DNA of 64,000 bases. Origin: Candidatus Methylopumilus rimovensis (GTDB lineage: Bacteria; Pseudomonadota; Gammaproteobacteria; Burkholderiales; Methylophilaceae). Positions 27,092 to 36,741 of the stretch are shown here, piece after piece. The first letter of the stretch is position 1; each line of letters opens with the position of its first letter. Under the pieces are notes generated by a model. It was not told the origin of the DNA, searched no databases, and worked only from the letters and a program-made list of their open reading frames with translations. Location of the stretch: contig NZ_CP040986.1 in assembly GCF_006364615.1 (NCBI RefSeq), positions 372,001-436,000 on the forward strand, read 5' to 3'. The position numbers and the translations under genes were made by a program.

Positions 27092-28051
27092 TTACCATTT
27101 AATATTTTTTCTAATGCGATAACGTAACCAAATCGCTGTTCCATTCATAAGAAGTGTGAGCATGATAATCACGACACCCGCAGCAGCTGCGTTAATATGA
27201 AATGCATGCTCAGGTCGTGAGAGCCAGCTAAACATTTGAATCGGTAGAACGGTAAATCCAGACTGTAACCATTCAAAAGAAATAAATGGCGCTGAGCTGG
27301 AAATAGGCGCTGGCGGTAAGAACGCGATGAAGGTGAGGGCTCCCACAGTAATAATAGGCGCTGTTTCACCTAGCGCTCGAGCCATACCAATAATGATACC
27401 GGTCAAAATACCACCAAATGAATACTGAATGACGTGATGCAATACAACCTGCCATTTAGTCGCACCTACCGCATAAGCAGCTTCACGAATAGCAATAGGG
27501 ATAGATCTAATAGCTTCACGTGTGGATACGATGACAATAGGTAACATTAAAAGACCGAGTGTGAGTCCCGCGGTGACAATCGTTTGTCCAAGATGAAATG
27601 TGTATACAAAAAGCCCTAGTGCGAGTAAGCCATAAATAATGGATGGCACACCAGAAAGATTGGTGACATTAATTTCAATAATGTCAGTGAACCAATTCTT
27701 GGGCGCATATTCTTCTAAATAAACGCCAGCCGCGACCCCCATAGGCACTGCAGTAATAAAGGTGACCAGCATAATCAGTAACGAACCCACCCATGCTGAC
27801 AAAATACCCGCGTGTGCCGCACGTCTTGATGGAAAGTCTGTAAAGAATTCATAATTTAATTTAGGGTAGCCATCCATCACAAGATCGACAAATAGAATAA
27901 GCAATGTAAGGAGGGCGAATATGATGGTCAATAAACCAATCGATGAAAAAATAAAGTCGTTACGCTTATGCTTTCGAATCATAGCGCGCACTTCGTTAAG
28001 CGTTTTAGGCTTGATTAAACTAAATTCAGAGTCCATTTTATCTTTCACCAT
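27092..28051 (-). CDS. pstA: Phosphate ABC transporter permease PstA
   Basis: One of the two inner-membrane channel subunits of the Pst importer. It has 319 residues and about six membrane helices. The EAA-type coupling loop is AIREAAYAVGATKWQVVLHHVIQ, and GIIIGMARALGETAPII is the permease motif of the PstA/PstC family. A 30-residue cytoplasmic N-tail precedes the first helix. It starts 3 bases after pstC. Confidence 0.95.
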   Translation of the reverse strand: MVKDKMDSEFSLIKPKTLNEVRAMIRKHKRNDFIFSSIGLLTIIFALLTLLILFVDLVMDGYPKLNYEFFTDFPSRRAAHAGILSAWVGSLLIMLVTFITAVPMGVAAGVYLEEYAPKNWFTDIIEINVTNLSGVPSIIYGLLALGLFVYTFHLGQTIVTAGLTLGLLMLPIVIVSTREAIRSIPIAIREAAYAVGATKWQVVLHHVIQYSFGGILTGIIIGMARALGETAPIITVGALTFIAFLPPAPISSSAPFISFEWLQSGFTVLPIQMFSWLSRPEHAFHINAAAAGVVIIMLTLLMNGTAIWLRYRIRKNIKW

Positions 28052-28054
28052 ACA

Positions 28055-28987
28055 TTAATATCTCTCTGCAAATCGTTTACGAGCCATATGACCTAGAATA
28101 TTAAATAAGAAGGTCAGTAAAAATAAGACCATACCTGCTGCAAAAATACTCTGATAGCCTAAGCTGCCATGCGGCAAATCTCCCATCGCGACTTGCACGA
28201 TGTAGGCTGTAATGGTCGCTGCCCCTTCGAGTGGATTAAAGGTAAAGCTAGGTTGCTGTCCTGCTGCGATCGCGACGACCATAGTCTCTCCGACCGCACG
28301 GCTGATCCCCAAAATATAGGCGGCAATAATGCCCGATGTGGCGGCGGGTGTGACGACACGAATCGCTGTTTGAAATTTAGTAGCCCCCATCGCATAAGAA
28401 CCTTCTCGCATATTCATAGGCACTGCTCTCATAGCATCCTCCGCAACCGATGCGATGTAAGGGATAATCATGACACCCATGACAATACCGGCCCCTAGCA
28501 TGTTAAACGTGGGTAAGTCAGGGTTTAACTTCTGAAGTAAGGGTGTCACAAAAAGAAGGGTAAAGTAACCAAAGACCACCGTAGGAACACCTACAAGAAG
28601 TTCTAGTATAGGCTTTACAGTCTCACGTGTTTTGTGAGATGCAAATTCAGAAAGATAGATTGCAGCAATTGTGCCAATGGGGATTGCAATCATGAGCGCC
28701 ACGAAAGAGGTTGTGAGCGTGCCTGATACCAGAGGAAGGATGCCGTAGTGGGCATCTTCGAAGAGCGGGCTCCATTGCGTGCTCGTTAAGAACTCTACCA
28801 CGCTGACCTCTTTAAAAAACCCTGAGGCTTCAGTGACTAAAATATAAACAATACCTAAGGTAATAAAAGTAGCAGCAAGCGCTGCAAAAAGCAGAATGAT
28901 TTCGATGATGCGTTCAATAAAGTTTCGCTTAATATTTTTAGCGAGTCTTTTACTGATGGGTGGATCTTGTAATGGAGTGATTGCCAA
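28055..28987 (-). CDS. pstC: Phosphate ABC transporter permease PstC
   Basis: The second channel subunit of the Pst importer. It has 310 residues and about six helices with the coupling loop MREGSYAMGATKFQTAIRVV and GISRAVGETMVVAIAAGQ. An N-terminal helix (IILLFAALAATFITLGIVYILV) is followed by the periplasmic segment TQWSPLFEDAHYGILPLVSGTL typical of PstC. A terminator-like hairpin separates it from pstS, so the permease genes are probably made at lower levels than the binding protein. Confidence 0.95.
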   Translation of the reverse strand: MAITPLQDPPISKRLAKNIKRNFIERIIEIILLFAALAATFITLGIVYILVTEASGFFKEVSVVEFLTSTQWSPLFEDAHYGILPLVSGTLTTSFVALMIAIPIGTIAAIYLSEFASHKTRETVKPILELLVGVPTVVFGYFTLLFVTPLLQKLNPDLPTFNMLGAGIVMGVMIIPYIASVAEDAMRAVPMNMREGSYAMGATKFQTAIRVVTPAATSGIIAAYILGISRAVGETMVVAIAAGQQPSFTFNPLEGAATITAYIVQVAMGDLPHGSLGYQSIFAAGMVLFLLTFLFNILGHMARKRFAERY

Positions 28988-29038
28988 TTTATTTTTTCTT
29001 ATAGAGTTACATAAAAATTATTGTAACGTTTCAAAGTT

Positions 29039-29070
29039 AAAAAAGGCGGCATTTATGCCGCCTTTTTTAA
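29039..29070 (-). terminator. Hairpin between pstS and pstC (partial terminator)
   Basis: AAAAGGCGGCA pairs with TGCCGCCTTTT (29041-29066) and is flanked by A and T runs, so it can act in either direction. It lies in the pstS-pstC gap, where it would reduce readthrough or protect the pstS mRNA end. Confidence 0.75.
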
Positions 29071-29104
29071 TGGTTACTCACTTGCTTTAAAGGCCTTTCA
29101 ATGC

Positions 29105-30103
29105 TTAGTCTTTGATGCGTTTAATAAGGTCTTCAATTTTTAAACCAACCTCAGCAGTGCCATTAAAACCTGAGCCAGATTTTTTACTTTGCCAGTGTTT
29201 AGATACCGCTGCGTACTCAGTAGAAGTGAGTGGAACGTATTTAACTTCCTTCACGAGCTTAGGGGCATTAGCGATATAGTATTCAACAAAAGCTTTCACA
29301 TCTTTATCAAAAGCACCTTTAGCACCATTCACGTAGATAAATAAAGGGCGTGCTAACGGTTGGTATGTGCCATCCATCACAGTGGCTTCTGAAGGTAGAA
29401 CACCATTCGTTTTATCTTTAGCCACGATTGCAACAGCATTAAGCTTATCTTTGTTTTCAAGGTAATACGCTAAACCAAAGTAGCCTAAGCCCCCTTTATC
29501 ACCTGATACACCAGTTACTAACACATTGTCATCTTCGGACGCTGTGAAGTCAGAGCGACATGATTTAGCACGTCCATTAATCGCTTCTGTGAAGTAGTCA
29601 AAAGTACCTGAGTCAGCGCCTGGGCCAAATAATTTCATGGGTTGATTAGGCCAAGCTGGGTTTACATCTTTCCAACTTTTGACGGAGCTACCTGATGCCC
29701 AAATTTTGTTAAGCTCAGCCACAGTGATGGATTTTGCCCAGTCATTCGCTTTATTAGTCACGACTGTTAAAGCGTCGTAAGCGATAGGTAATTCAATAAA
29801 AGTGACGCCGCTCTCAGCACACATGTCCATTTCTTTTTTAGAAATCGGTCTTGAAGCATTTGAGATCATCGTTTCACCGCGACAGAATTTTTTAAAGCCA
29901 CCACCTGTGCCTGAGACACCTACAGTGACTTTCGTACCTGTTTTCTTTTGGAAGTCTTCAGCAACGGCTTCAGTGATTGGGTAAACACTGGAAGAACCGT
30001 CAATTGAAATTGTTTTATCTGCGGCGTGGATGTTGAATGAGAATGTAAGGGTTGAAGCAACTAAAGCTGCCAAACCTAAGCTATTGATTTTGTTATATTT
30101 CAT
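29105..30103 (-). CDS. pstS: Periplasmic phosphate-binding protein PstS
   Basis: High-affinity phosphate receptor for PstCAB. It has 332 residues. Residues 1-27 form a signal peptide ending in NIHA-A, and the mature protein opens with [22 protein letters not shown]. The phosphate-binding loops are visible: [26 protein letters not shown] and [13 protein letters not shown]. It belongs to the PstS/SphX-like subfamily rather than the E. coli type. It is the first gene of the pst operon and has a clear Pho box upstream. Confidence 0.95.
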   Translation of the reverse strand: MKYNKINSLGLAALVASTLTFSFNIHAADKTISIDGSSSVYPITEAVAEDFQKKTGTKVTVGVSGTGGGFKKFCRGETMISNASRPISKKEMDMCAESGVTFIELPIAYDALTVVTNKANDWAKSITVAELNKIWASGSSVKSWKDVNPAWPNQPMKLFGPGADSGTFDYFTEAINGRAKSCRSDFTASEDDNVLVTGVSGDKGGLGYFGLAYYLENKDKLNAVAIVAKDKTNGVLPSEATVMDGTYQPLARPLFIYVNGAKGAFDKDVKAFVEYYIANAPKLVKEVKYVPLTSTEYAAVSKHWQSKKSGSGFNGTAEVGLKIEDLIKRIKD

Positions 30104-30145
30104 TAAAGGCTCCGGTATTTGTTTTAAGTGATTGAATCTAGAGTA

Positions 30146-30179
30146 AGTGTATGAGCTAATTGTGACAGATATATGACAG
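30146..30179 (-). promoter_or_regulatory. Pho box and -10 of the pst operon
   Basis: On the minus strand TGTCAT (30173-30178) and TGTCAC (30162-30167) stand 11 bases apart, a full match to the PhoB site. Ten bases further lies TACACT (30146-30151) as -10. This predicts induction of pstS on phosphate starvation. Confidence 0.88.
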
Positions 30180-30235
30180 AAAATTAAGTAACCATTTAAA
30201 TGTATAATTCTTTGTTTTTATAGATAAAAAGACCC

Positions 30236-31340
30236 ATGGACGCAGAGACCCTTAACCTCATTGAGCACCGACTTAATGGATTAAATGAACGCCATCAAGC
30301 ACTTAGGGGGTACCTTTGACTTTGACGTCAAAAAGTCTCGCTTAGATCAGATTTCAAAAGAACTTGAAGATCCCTCGATCTGGAATGATCAAGCCAAAAG
30401 TCAGACCTTAGGCAAAGAAAAGCGTGAGCTTGACTTTATTGTGAACGGACTTGAGACGCTTGCAATCAATTTGAAAGACCAGTGTGAGTTATTTGAATTG
30501 GCTCGCATTGAAAATGATGACGAGACGCTTAAAGTTGTTTTAGAAGAAAGCGACACTTTAGAAAAAAGTGTGGAGGCGATGGAATTCCGTCGTATGTTCT
30601 CTCATCCCATGGATGCAAACAATTGTTTCATTAACTTCCAATCGGGAAGTGGCGGCACTGAAGCGCAAGATTGGGCAAATATGCTTTTTCGCATGTATAT
30701 AAGGTATGGAGAAAGAAAAGGATTTAAAGTAGAGGTGCTCGATATTTCAGACGGCGATATCGCAGGCATTAAAAGTGCGACATTAAAAATATCTGGCGAT
30801 TATGCTTTTGGGCACTTAAGAACTGAAACGGGCGTGCATCGATTGGTTCGAAAATCACCTTTTGATTCTGGTAATAGACGTCATACATCCTTTGCAAGTG
30901 TCCAGGTGTACCCTGAGGTAGATGACTCCATTGAAGTGGATATCAATCCAGCAGATTTAAGAATTGATACTTTCAGAGCTTCAGGTGCTGGAGGCCAGCA
31001 TATTAATAAGACTGACTCAGCGGTTCGTATTACGCATATACCCACCAATACGGTTGTGCAATGTCAGGATGATAGATCGCAGCACCGCAATAAAGCAGAA
31101 GCAATGAATATGTTACGCGCACAACTTTATGCGTTAGAGTTAAATAAACGCAACGAAGAAAAACAAGCGCTGGAAGATGCCAAAACAGACATAGGCTGGG
31201 GACATCAAATTAGAAGCTACGTGCTCGACCAATCGCGCATTAAAGATTTACGAACCGATGTTGAAGTAGGTAATACACAAGGTGTGCTTGATGGTGACCT
31301 TGATCCATTTATTAGTGAAAGCTTAAAGCAGGGAGTGTAA
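30236..31340 (+). CDS. prfB: Peptide chain release factor 2 (RF2), with programmed +1 frameshift
   Basis: RF2 reads UAA and UGA stops. The gene starts at ATG 30236 and translates 27 codons to an in-frame TGA at 30317-30319. The slip site is CTT TGA C, preceded by the internal Shine-Dalgarno AGGGGG at 30304-30309, exactly the autoregulatory +1 shift known from E. coli. After the shift, reading resumes at GAC 30318 and gives a protein of 367 residues. The SPF anticodon-like motif ([12 protein letters not shown]) and the catalytic GGQ ([11 protein letters not shown]) are both present. When RF2 is scarce the ribosome shifts and makes more. lysS follows 3 bases downstream. Confidence 0.96.
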
Positions 31341-31343
31341 AAA

Positions 31344-32864
31344 GTGTCAGAAGAAAATCAATCGATAGAGCAAAATGAAAATCACGTCATATTAGAGCGA
31401 CGTGAAAAATTAAAAAAATTGAGAGAGGCTGGCGTTGCATTTCCAAACGACTTCAAGCCCCAACATTTTGCAAAAACTATTCATGAAGCGTTTGGTTCTC
31501 AAGGGAATGATACGCTTGAACCTAAAGCCGTTGAAGTCATTGTGGCAGGTCGTATGATGTTAAAGCGTGTCATGGGTAAGGCAAGCTTCGCAACACTTCA
31601 AGATGGATCGGGACGCATCCAACTTTTTATCTCAAAAGAAAATATTAAAGATCATGACGCAGAAATAATTTATGAAAATTTTAAACACTGGGATCTTGGA
31701 GACATCTTGGGTGCGAGTGGTGTCTTATTTAAAACTAAAACAGGTGAGCTTTCTATTCGCGTGAGTCATTTAAGATTGCTCACAAAATCGATTCGACCCT
31801 TACCTGAAAAATTTCATGGACTTGCAGATCAGGAAGTGAAGTATCGTCAGCGTTATGTTGATCTCATTATGAGCGATGAGACAAAGCAAACATTTTTAAC
31901 AAGATCAAAAATCATGAGTGGCATTCGAGCGTTCATGGTCAAGCATTGTTTTAATGAGGTGGAGACACCGATGCTCCATCCGATTCCGGGCGGTGCTGCA
32001 GCGAAACCATTTATTACGCACCACAACGCGCTTGATATGCAAATGTATATGCGTATAGCACCTGAACTTTATTTAAAGAGATTAGTGGTAGGTGGTTTTG
32101 ATCGTGTGTTTGAAATCAATCGTAATTTTAGAAACGAAGGATTGAGTGTAAGACACAACCCGGAATTTACTATGATGGAATTTTATGCAGCCTATACAGA
32201 TTACAACTGGCTCATGCAATTCACAGAAGATTGTATCCGTGATGCAGCGATGATTGCTTTAGGAAAGACTACCATCGAATATCAAGGTAAAGAAATTAAT
32301 TTCACAGATCCGTTTGAGCGACTCACCATCGTGGGCGCAATTAAGAAATATGCTTCTCAATATACAGACGTTCAACTTCATGATGAAAAATTTCTACGTA
32401 CCGAACTTTTGAAATTCGATCACAAAGCATTCGATCACGTAGGTCTGGGTGCTCTACAGCTAGCGCTTTTTGAGGCCACAGCCGAATCTCAACTTTGGAA
32501 TCCAACTTATATTATTGATTACCCAGTGGAGGTATCTCCGCTTGCTCGTGCGTCGGATAACAATAAGGACATCACAGAGCGTTTCGAGCTCTTCATCGCA
32601 GGCCGTGAAATTGCAAATGGTTTTTCTGAGTTGAATGACTCAGAAGATCAAGCGCAACGTTTCCATCACCAAGCTAAAGCAAAAGAAGCGGGAGATCTTG
32701 AGGCGATGTTTTATGATGCTGATTTTATTCGGGCGCTTGAATATGGCATGCCACCCACTGGCGGATGTGGTATCGGAATTGATCGACTCGTGATGCTTCT
32801 TACAGATAGCCCTTCGATTCGTGATGTGATTTTATTCCCGCACATGCGTCCTGAGGTAAATTAG
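31344..32864 (+). CDS. lysS: Lysyl-tRNA synthetase (class II)
   Basis: Charges tRNA-Lys in the cytoplasm. It has 506 residues. The N-terminal OB-fold anticodon domain spans about 60-170 ([24 protein letters not shown]). The class II catalytic core follows, with motif 2 [29 protein letters not shown] and motif 3 [17 protein letters not shown]. The start is GTG 31344 with AGGGAG 8 bases upstream. The prfB-lysS pair is conserved in proteobacteria. Confidence 0.96.
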   Translation: MSEENQSIEQNENHVILERREKLKKLREAGVAFPNDFKPQHFAKTIHEAFGSQGNDTLEPKAVEVIVAGRMMLKRVMGKASFATLQDGSGRIQLFISKENIKDHDAEIIYENFKHWDLGDILGASGVLFKTKTGELSIRVSHLRLLTKSIRPLPEKFHGLADQEVKYRQRYVDLIMSDETKQTFLTRSKIMSGIRAFMVKHCFNEVETPMLHPIPGGAAAKPFITHHNALDMQMYMRIAPELYLKRLVVGGFDRVFEINRNFRNEGLSVRHNPEFTMMEFYAAYTDYNWLMQFTEDCIRDAAMIALGKTTIEYQGKEINFTDPFERLTIVGAIKKYASQYTDVQLHDEKFLRTELLKFDHKAFDHVGLGALQLALFEATAESQLWNPTYIIDYPVEVSPLARASDNNKDITERFELFIAGREIANGFSELNDSEDQAQRFHHQAKAKEAGDLEAMFYDADFIRALEYGMPPTGGCGIGIDRLVMLLTDSPSIRDVILFPHMRPEVN

Positions 32865-33221
32865 TAGATTCAAAGTTTACGAGAAATTTTTTTAGATCAT
32901 CTCTAATCACTCAACATTTTTTTCTAGAAAAGTATTTGTTTCTTTAATCTTGATTGAAGATCGAGGGCATTCAAAGAAGAGTTTGCCCGCTCACTGGCGA
33001 GATAGAGACAGTGGAAGTTATATGCGTTGTCGTCTTATTTAAGCCTCTTAAATTTAAGTTACATTCGATTAAAATTATTTTCATCCAAAAAAACTCAATC
33101 ATATTTTGTTCTCATACAGATTTCATTATCCTTAATAGCTTTAAATAGGTTTGAAAGGCAGCTGTTGTTTTTTTACAACAATTAAACATTTTTTTTAAAA
33201 AAATGACTTGTAATAATTCTT
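32865..33221. other. Gene-free stretch between lysS and the porin promoter
   Basis: AT-rich DNA with no convincing coding region. A 64-codon open frame at 32954-33148 begins with TTG, lacks a ribosome site and resembles nothing I know. A weak hairpin (TGTTGT, T-run, ACAACA, about 33163-33181) may end lysS transcription. The downstream end is taken up by the porin Pho box. Confidence 0.5.
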
Positions 33222-33254
33222 TGTCATATAAGTGTCATATTGCCCCTGTAGTGT
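33222..33254 (+). promoter_or_regulatory. Pho box and -10 of the phosphate porin gene
   Basis: TGTCAT (33222-33227) and TGTCAT (33233-33238) are 11 bases apart, followed after 10 bases by TAGTGT (33249-33254). The design is identical to the pstS promoter. The predicted leader is about 58 bases and carries AAGGGG just before the porin ATG. Confidence 0.85.
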
Positions 33255-33319
33255 TCATACATCTTAAAAAATAACATTTCTGAGAAAACTTTTAAGAATT
33301 TTATAAAAAGGGGTAACAC

Positions 33320-34786
33320 ATGCAATTTATTCATAAAAAATTAGTGGCTGCAGTATCTGGCGCTGTCTTTATTATGGCAGGTCAATTAGCCTTGGCGGAT
33401 AGTACGAATGATCTTGTCGATGCGCTCGTTACAAAAGGCGTGTTAACGGAAGAGGAAGGGAAGCTATTAACCAAGGGCCATCAAGGCGAAGTGGATGGCA
33501 CAAAGAAAAAAGAAAAAAGCTATGCCAGAGGTTCGTTCAACTTCCGCGGTTATACCCAAGCCCGTAATACCCCTGTCATAAGTGGTGACGATGGTATCAA
33601 TTTATGGTCAGACCGTTCCGTAGGTGATGATTCCTCTTTAAATAATCAAGATCATAACTTTTTGATCCGTCGAATGCGTATGATTTTCTATGGTGATGTG
33701 GGAGACCGTTTGTATTATTACGTTCAACCAGACCTTGCGAGTTCTATTGGTGGCACCTCGAACTCAAACGTAAGTGGCGCGGGTGGCTTTGCACAGTTGC
33801 GTGACGCCTACGGTGATATTTACATTACTAAAAACAAGGTACACCGAATCCGTGTAGGTCAGTCTAAAGTCCCATATGGCTTTGAAAATATGCAGTCTTC
33901 TCAAAACCGTCTGGCTTTAGATCGTGTGGATGCCATGAACAGTGCGGTCCGTGATGAGCGTGACTTAGGTGCATTCTATTACTACACCCCTGAAAACGTT
34001 CAAGCCCTATTCAAAGAGATTCAAGATGGAGGCCTTAAACATAGTGGTAATTACGGTATGTTGGCATTGGGCATTTATAACGGTCAAGGTGCCAATGCAC
34101 GTGATATGAATGATAACTATCATGTAGTTGCGCGTGCCACCTACCCATGGAAGACAGAAAGTGGTCAAATCTTTGAGATGGGTATCCAAGGCTACCATGG
34201 TGAGTATGTGCCCGTCGCAAGGACATATAACGCCACTGGTGGCACCACTGCTACTCTTGCTACCGCTGATATCGGTAGGATAACTGCTACTTCTGGTGGT
34301 GCCACCCTAGTGACGCGTCAACCTAGATTAGCCGTAAGTAACGGTATAGCAGATGAACGGGTCGGCTTAAGCTTTATGATGTACCCTCAACCATTCGGGC
34401 TAGAAGCAGAATGGAACTGGGGCAAAACACCAGGTCTTGATATAGCAACAAATACTATTCAAGAAAAAAGTCTGAACGGTGGTTATGTTCAAACGATGTA
34501 TAAGATTGATAACTTTAAATTCCTCGATACGAACGGTACATTGATCCCATTCCTCAAATGGCAGTACTTTGACGGGTATAACAAGGCTGAAGACAACGCC
34601 CCACGAAACCAAGTGAACGACTGGGAGCTTGGTATGGAGTGGCAGATTGCCCCAGAGGTTGAGCTAGTGGCTGAATACCATAGAATGAAACGTAATAATC
34701 TAGTTACAGGTAATACAAATAATAGATTGGATTATGCGAGATTTGAGGCTGATGTGTTGCGTCTTCAGCTTCAATGGAATTACTAG
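33320..34786 (+). CDS. Phosphate-selective porin (OprO/OprP family)
   Basis: An outer-membrane beta-barrel porin of 488 residues. Residues 1-26 form a signal peptide (ending LALA-D). A short helical segment (TNDLVDALVTKGVLTEEEGKLLTK) precedes the barrel, as in many porins of this family. FLIRRMRMIFYGDVGDRLYYYVQPDLA and HRIRVGQSKVPYGFENMQSSQNRLALDR are typical Porin_O_P sequences, and the chain ends in an aromatic residue (LQWNY) as required for BAM insertion. Residues about 303-332 form a Thr/Ala/Gly-rich insert, probably a surface loop. Phosphate specificity is inferred from the family and the Pho box; pyrophosphate or polyphosphate are alternatives. Confidence 0.88.
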   Translation: MQFIHKKLVAAVSGAVFIMAGQLALADSTNDLVDALVTKGVLTEEEGKLLTKGHQGEVDGTKKKEKSYARGSFNFRGYTQARNTPVISGDDGINLWSDRSVGDDSSLNNQDHNFLIRRMRMIFYGDVGDRLYYYVQPDLASSIGGTSNSNVSGAGGFAQLRDAYGDIYITKNKVHRIRVGQSKVPYGFENMQSSQNRLALDRVDAMNSAVRDERDLGAFYYYTPENVQALFKEIQDGGLKHSGNYGMLALGIYNGQGANARDMNDNYHVVARATYPWKTESGQIFEMGIQGYHGEYVPVARTYNATGGTTATLATADIGRITATSGGATLVTRQPRLAVSNGIADERVGLSFMMYPQPFGLEAEWNWGKTPGLDIATNTIQEKSLNGGYVQTMYKIDNFKFLDTNGTLIPFLKWQYFDGYNKAEDNAPRNQVNDWELGMEWQIAPEVELVAEYHRMKRNNLVTGNTNNRLDYARFEADVLRLQLQWNY

Positions 34787-34828
34787 TTAACTATTAAAAA
34801 ATTAAACTTAAATAAATCTGAAATTGAT

Positions 34829-34861
34829 AGGCGCTATAATTTTTTTATAGTGCCTTTTTTT
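34829..34861 (+). terminator. Rho-independent terminator after the porin
   Basis: AGGCGCTATA (34829-34838) pairs with TATAGTGCCT (34846-34855), a 10-bp stem with one G-T pair, followed by seven T residues. It is a strong monocistronic end. Confidence 0.88.
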
Positions 34862-35259
34862 ACTATTCATGCCTCTGGCGCGTTCCTAACTCTTCCTTAG
34901 GGACAAAATCAATTCTTCGTTTTAACCCTTAATACCGTTTAAAAAAATTTTAACCTTTTGCCTATACCTCCATTTTGTTTTACCTCCTAGAAATGTTTAT
35001 AGGTAGTGCATTTTAATTTTCTTAAAAATAATTGCACTCATTTGCATCATCGATGCACCATGAGCATGCGAATCAACACCTTTAAGTTTTACGTTATCCC
35101 CGCAATTTTTAGAGCCTAACCTCCCACTTTAGCGGCTAAATAAGCTTGTCGAGACATTCGCGATAGTTGGCACAGTAATTGCTCACATAGTAAGTAAGAG
35201 CAACAGCGAAGTTTTTAAATACGTTGTTGCATATCAAGCTTACTAAGTAGGAGTGCAAT
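34862..35259. other. Gene-free stretch upstream of the secreted protease
   Basis: No coding region that I can support on either strand. It contains an inverted repeat AGTGCA (35005-35010) / TGCACT (35033-35038) and a perfect 6-bp repeat TGCATC-ATC-GATGCA (35043-35057), possible operator or RNA structures. The last part is the leader of the protease gene, with TAGGAG just before its ATG. Confidence 0.45.
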
Positions 35260-36231
35260 ATGAATAAAAAGGCCTTGGTTTTATTATGTTCGACATTGCT
35301 TAGCTTTTGTTTATGGAATGAAGCGTTTGCCATGCCAGAAGAGAGTCTGTTGCATGAATTAAACGCTCAGGTGTTGCGTGTAGAGGTTAAACATAACAAT
35401 GGAAGTAATGGCTTGGGTTCAGCTGTCGTGATTGCAAAAGATCAAGTCATTACCAATTGCCATGTGGTTACGGACGCTAAAAATATCAAGGTGTTGGCGC
35501 ATGGTGAAGCGCTCAGCGCTTCTGCAATAAAACCAGACTGGTATCATGATTTATGTATTCTCACAGTGGAAAACCTAGAGGCGCCGATTGCAAAAATGGG
35601 TGAGAGCAAACATTTACATTATGACACCCCGATTTTGACAGTGGGTTATCCTAATACAACATCTCAGCCAATCAATACCTTTGGTAAAGTTAAAGGACTT
35701 TTTCCAATGGATGATAGTTTTATTATTCGTGCAACAAGTACTTTCAAATTAGGCGCCAGTGGTGGCGGTATGTTTGACGAAGAAGGACACCTCGTAGGGA
35801 TCATTACCTTAAAAAGTCGCGGCGGTGAAATCCATTACTACTACATGCCTGTTGAGTGGGTTCAGGCTTTGATGCATAAACCAGCACAAGTTCTGGGGGC
35901 ACATAACGAAAAGCCATTCTGGGCGATGGCAAGCGAAAACCGTCCCTTCTTCATGCAAGTGGTGCAACCTTATGTGTCACATGATTGGGATGTATTAATG
36001 AACATTTCCAATGCATGGGTAAAACAAGAACCCAATACGGCAGAGTCTTGGTTCTATTTAGCAATCGCTGAGTTTGAAACTAAACATTATGATGAAGCTG
36101 AAGCGCACTTCAAAAAAGCACTGACGTTTCACCATCATGACGAAGAGACCATTGCATATTTAAATAAGATTACTGAAAGAACTGCTGCTATGAATGTTAA
36201 GCCAAATCAAATGGCATTGTTAAGTAATTGA
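35260..36231 (+). CDS. Secreted trypsin-like serine protease with TPR region
   Basis: A 323-residue exported protein with a signal peptide at 1-24 (ends EAFA-M). The trypsin-like catalytic triad is visible: His in VITNCHVV (about 70), Asp in WYHDLCIL (about 100), Ser in LGASGGGMFD (about 170). The fold is like HtrA/DegP, but there is no PDZ domain; instead residues about 245-300 form a tetratricopeptide-type helical repeat (AESWFYLAIAEFETKHYDEAEAHFKKAL). TAGGAG precedes the ATG. It is convergent with the response regulator of the neighbouring two-component system. The substrate is unknown. Confidence 0.8.
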   Translation: MNKKALVLLCSTLLSFCLWNEAFAMPEESLLHELNAQVLRVEVKHNNGSNGLGSAVVIAKDQVITNCHVVTDAKNIKVLAHGEALSASAIKPDWYHDLCILTVENLEAPIAKMGESKHLHYDTPILTVGYPNTTSQPINTFGKVKGLFPMDDSFIIRATSTFKLGASGGGMFDEEGHLVGIITLKSRGGEIHYYYMPVEWVQALMHKPAQVLGAHNEKPFWAMASENRPFFMQVVQPYVSHDWDVLMNISNAWVKQEPNTAESWFYLAIAEFETKHYDEAEAHFKKALTFHHHDEETIAYLNKITERTAAMNVKPNQMALLSN

Positions 36232-36273
36232 TAACATTCTCAATAGAACAATAGGCTTCTACCGATTTTTATA

Positions 36274-36741
36274 TTACTCATGTATGTGAGGTGAGTGAGT
36301 GATAGGTTTGATTTCTTTATTAAGTGCTTTGAGTTGACGGTAAAGTATGCGTGTTTCAAGGAGATTCCACACACGTAGCATGGCCTCAATGGTATCGAAG
36401 GGCTTAGTTAAAAAATCTTTTGCACCTAGTGCGAGCGCTTTTCTTTTTGCAACGATGGTGGCATCCGCCGTTAATACCAATACTGGTAAGTACTCATCCT
36501 TAGGAATATGGCGTGATAATATTTCTAAGACAGCATAGCCATCAAGCTCGGGCATCATGAGATCAAGTAGAATCAAGTCAGGCTGAAAGGCTATAAATAA
36601 ATCGAGTGCACGTGTAGAGTCTGTGGTACTAATAATCTGATGAAAACCTTCTCTTGTGAGCAAGTCTTCTAATAGCTTTAAATTAGCCTCAGCATCATCG
36701 ACGATTAAAATTTTAGTATTTAAAATATCGGTTTCATTCAT
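36274..36741 (-). CDS. Single-domain response regulator
   Basis: A 155-residue protein consisting almost entirely of a receiver domain: acidic pair in LIVDDAEA, phospho-acceptor Asp in DLILLDLMMPELDGY, Thr in VLTADA and Lys in LTKPFD. There is no DNA-binding or enzyme output domain, only a short C-terminal helix with LLETRILYRQLKALNKE, a pattern seen before output domains such as HD-GYP but here cut short. It abuts the hybrid kinase stop-to-start, so it is probably that kinase's partner. Confidence 0.85.
   Translation of the reverse strand: MNETDILNTKILIVDDAEANLKLLEDLLTREGFHQIISTTDSTRALDLFIAFQPDLILLDLMMPELDGYAVLEILSRHIPKDEYLPVLVLTADATIVAKRKALALGAKDFLTKPFDTIEAMLRVWNLLETRILYRQLKALNKEIKPITHSPHIHE

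Noticed and set aside
28169-28498. 109-codon plus-strand open frame inside pstC
   Set aside because: It is the complementary shadow of the pstC membrane-helix coding sequence and encodes a Cys/His/Arg-rich product without family resemblance.
30285-31340. prfB starting at the ATG at 30285
   Set aside because: That ATG lies just before the shift site in the +1 frame. The upstream 27 codons, internal Shine-Dalgarno and TGA show that the real start is 30236.
32954-33148. 64-codon open frame between lysS and the porin
   Set aside because: It starts with TTG, has no ribosome site, an odd composition (Ile/Phe/Lys-rich end) and no recognisable family. It looks like chance in AT-rich DNA.
35136-35333. 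65-codon minus-strand frame overlapping the start of the protease gene
   Set aside because: It overlaps the signal-peptide coding part antisense and covers the ribosome site of a well-supported gene. No family is recognised.
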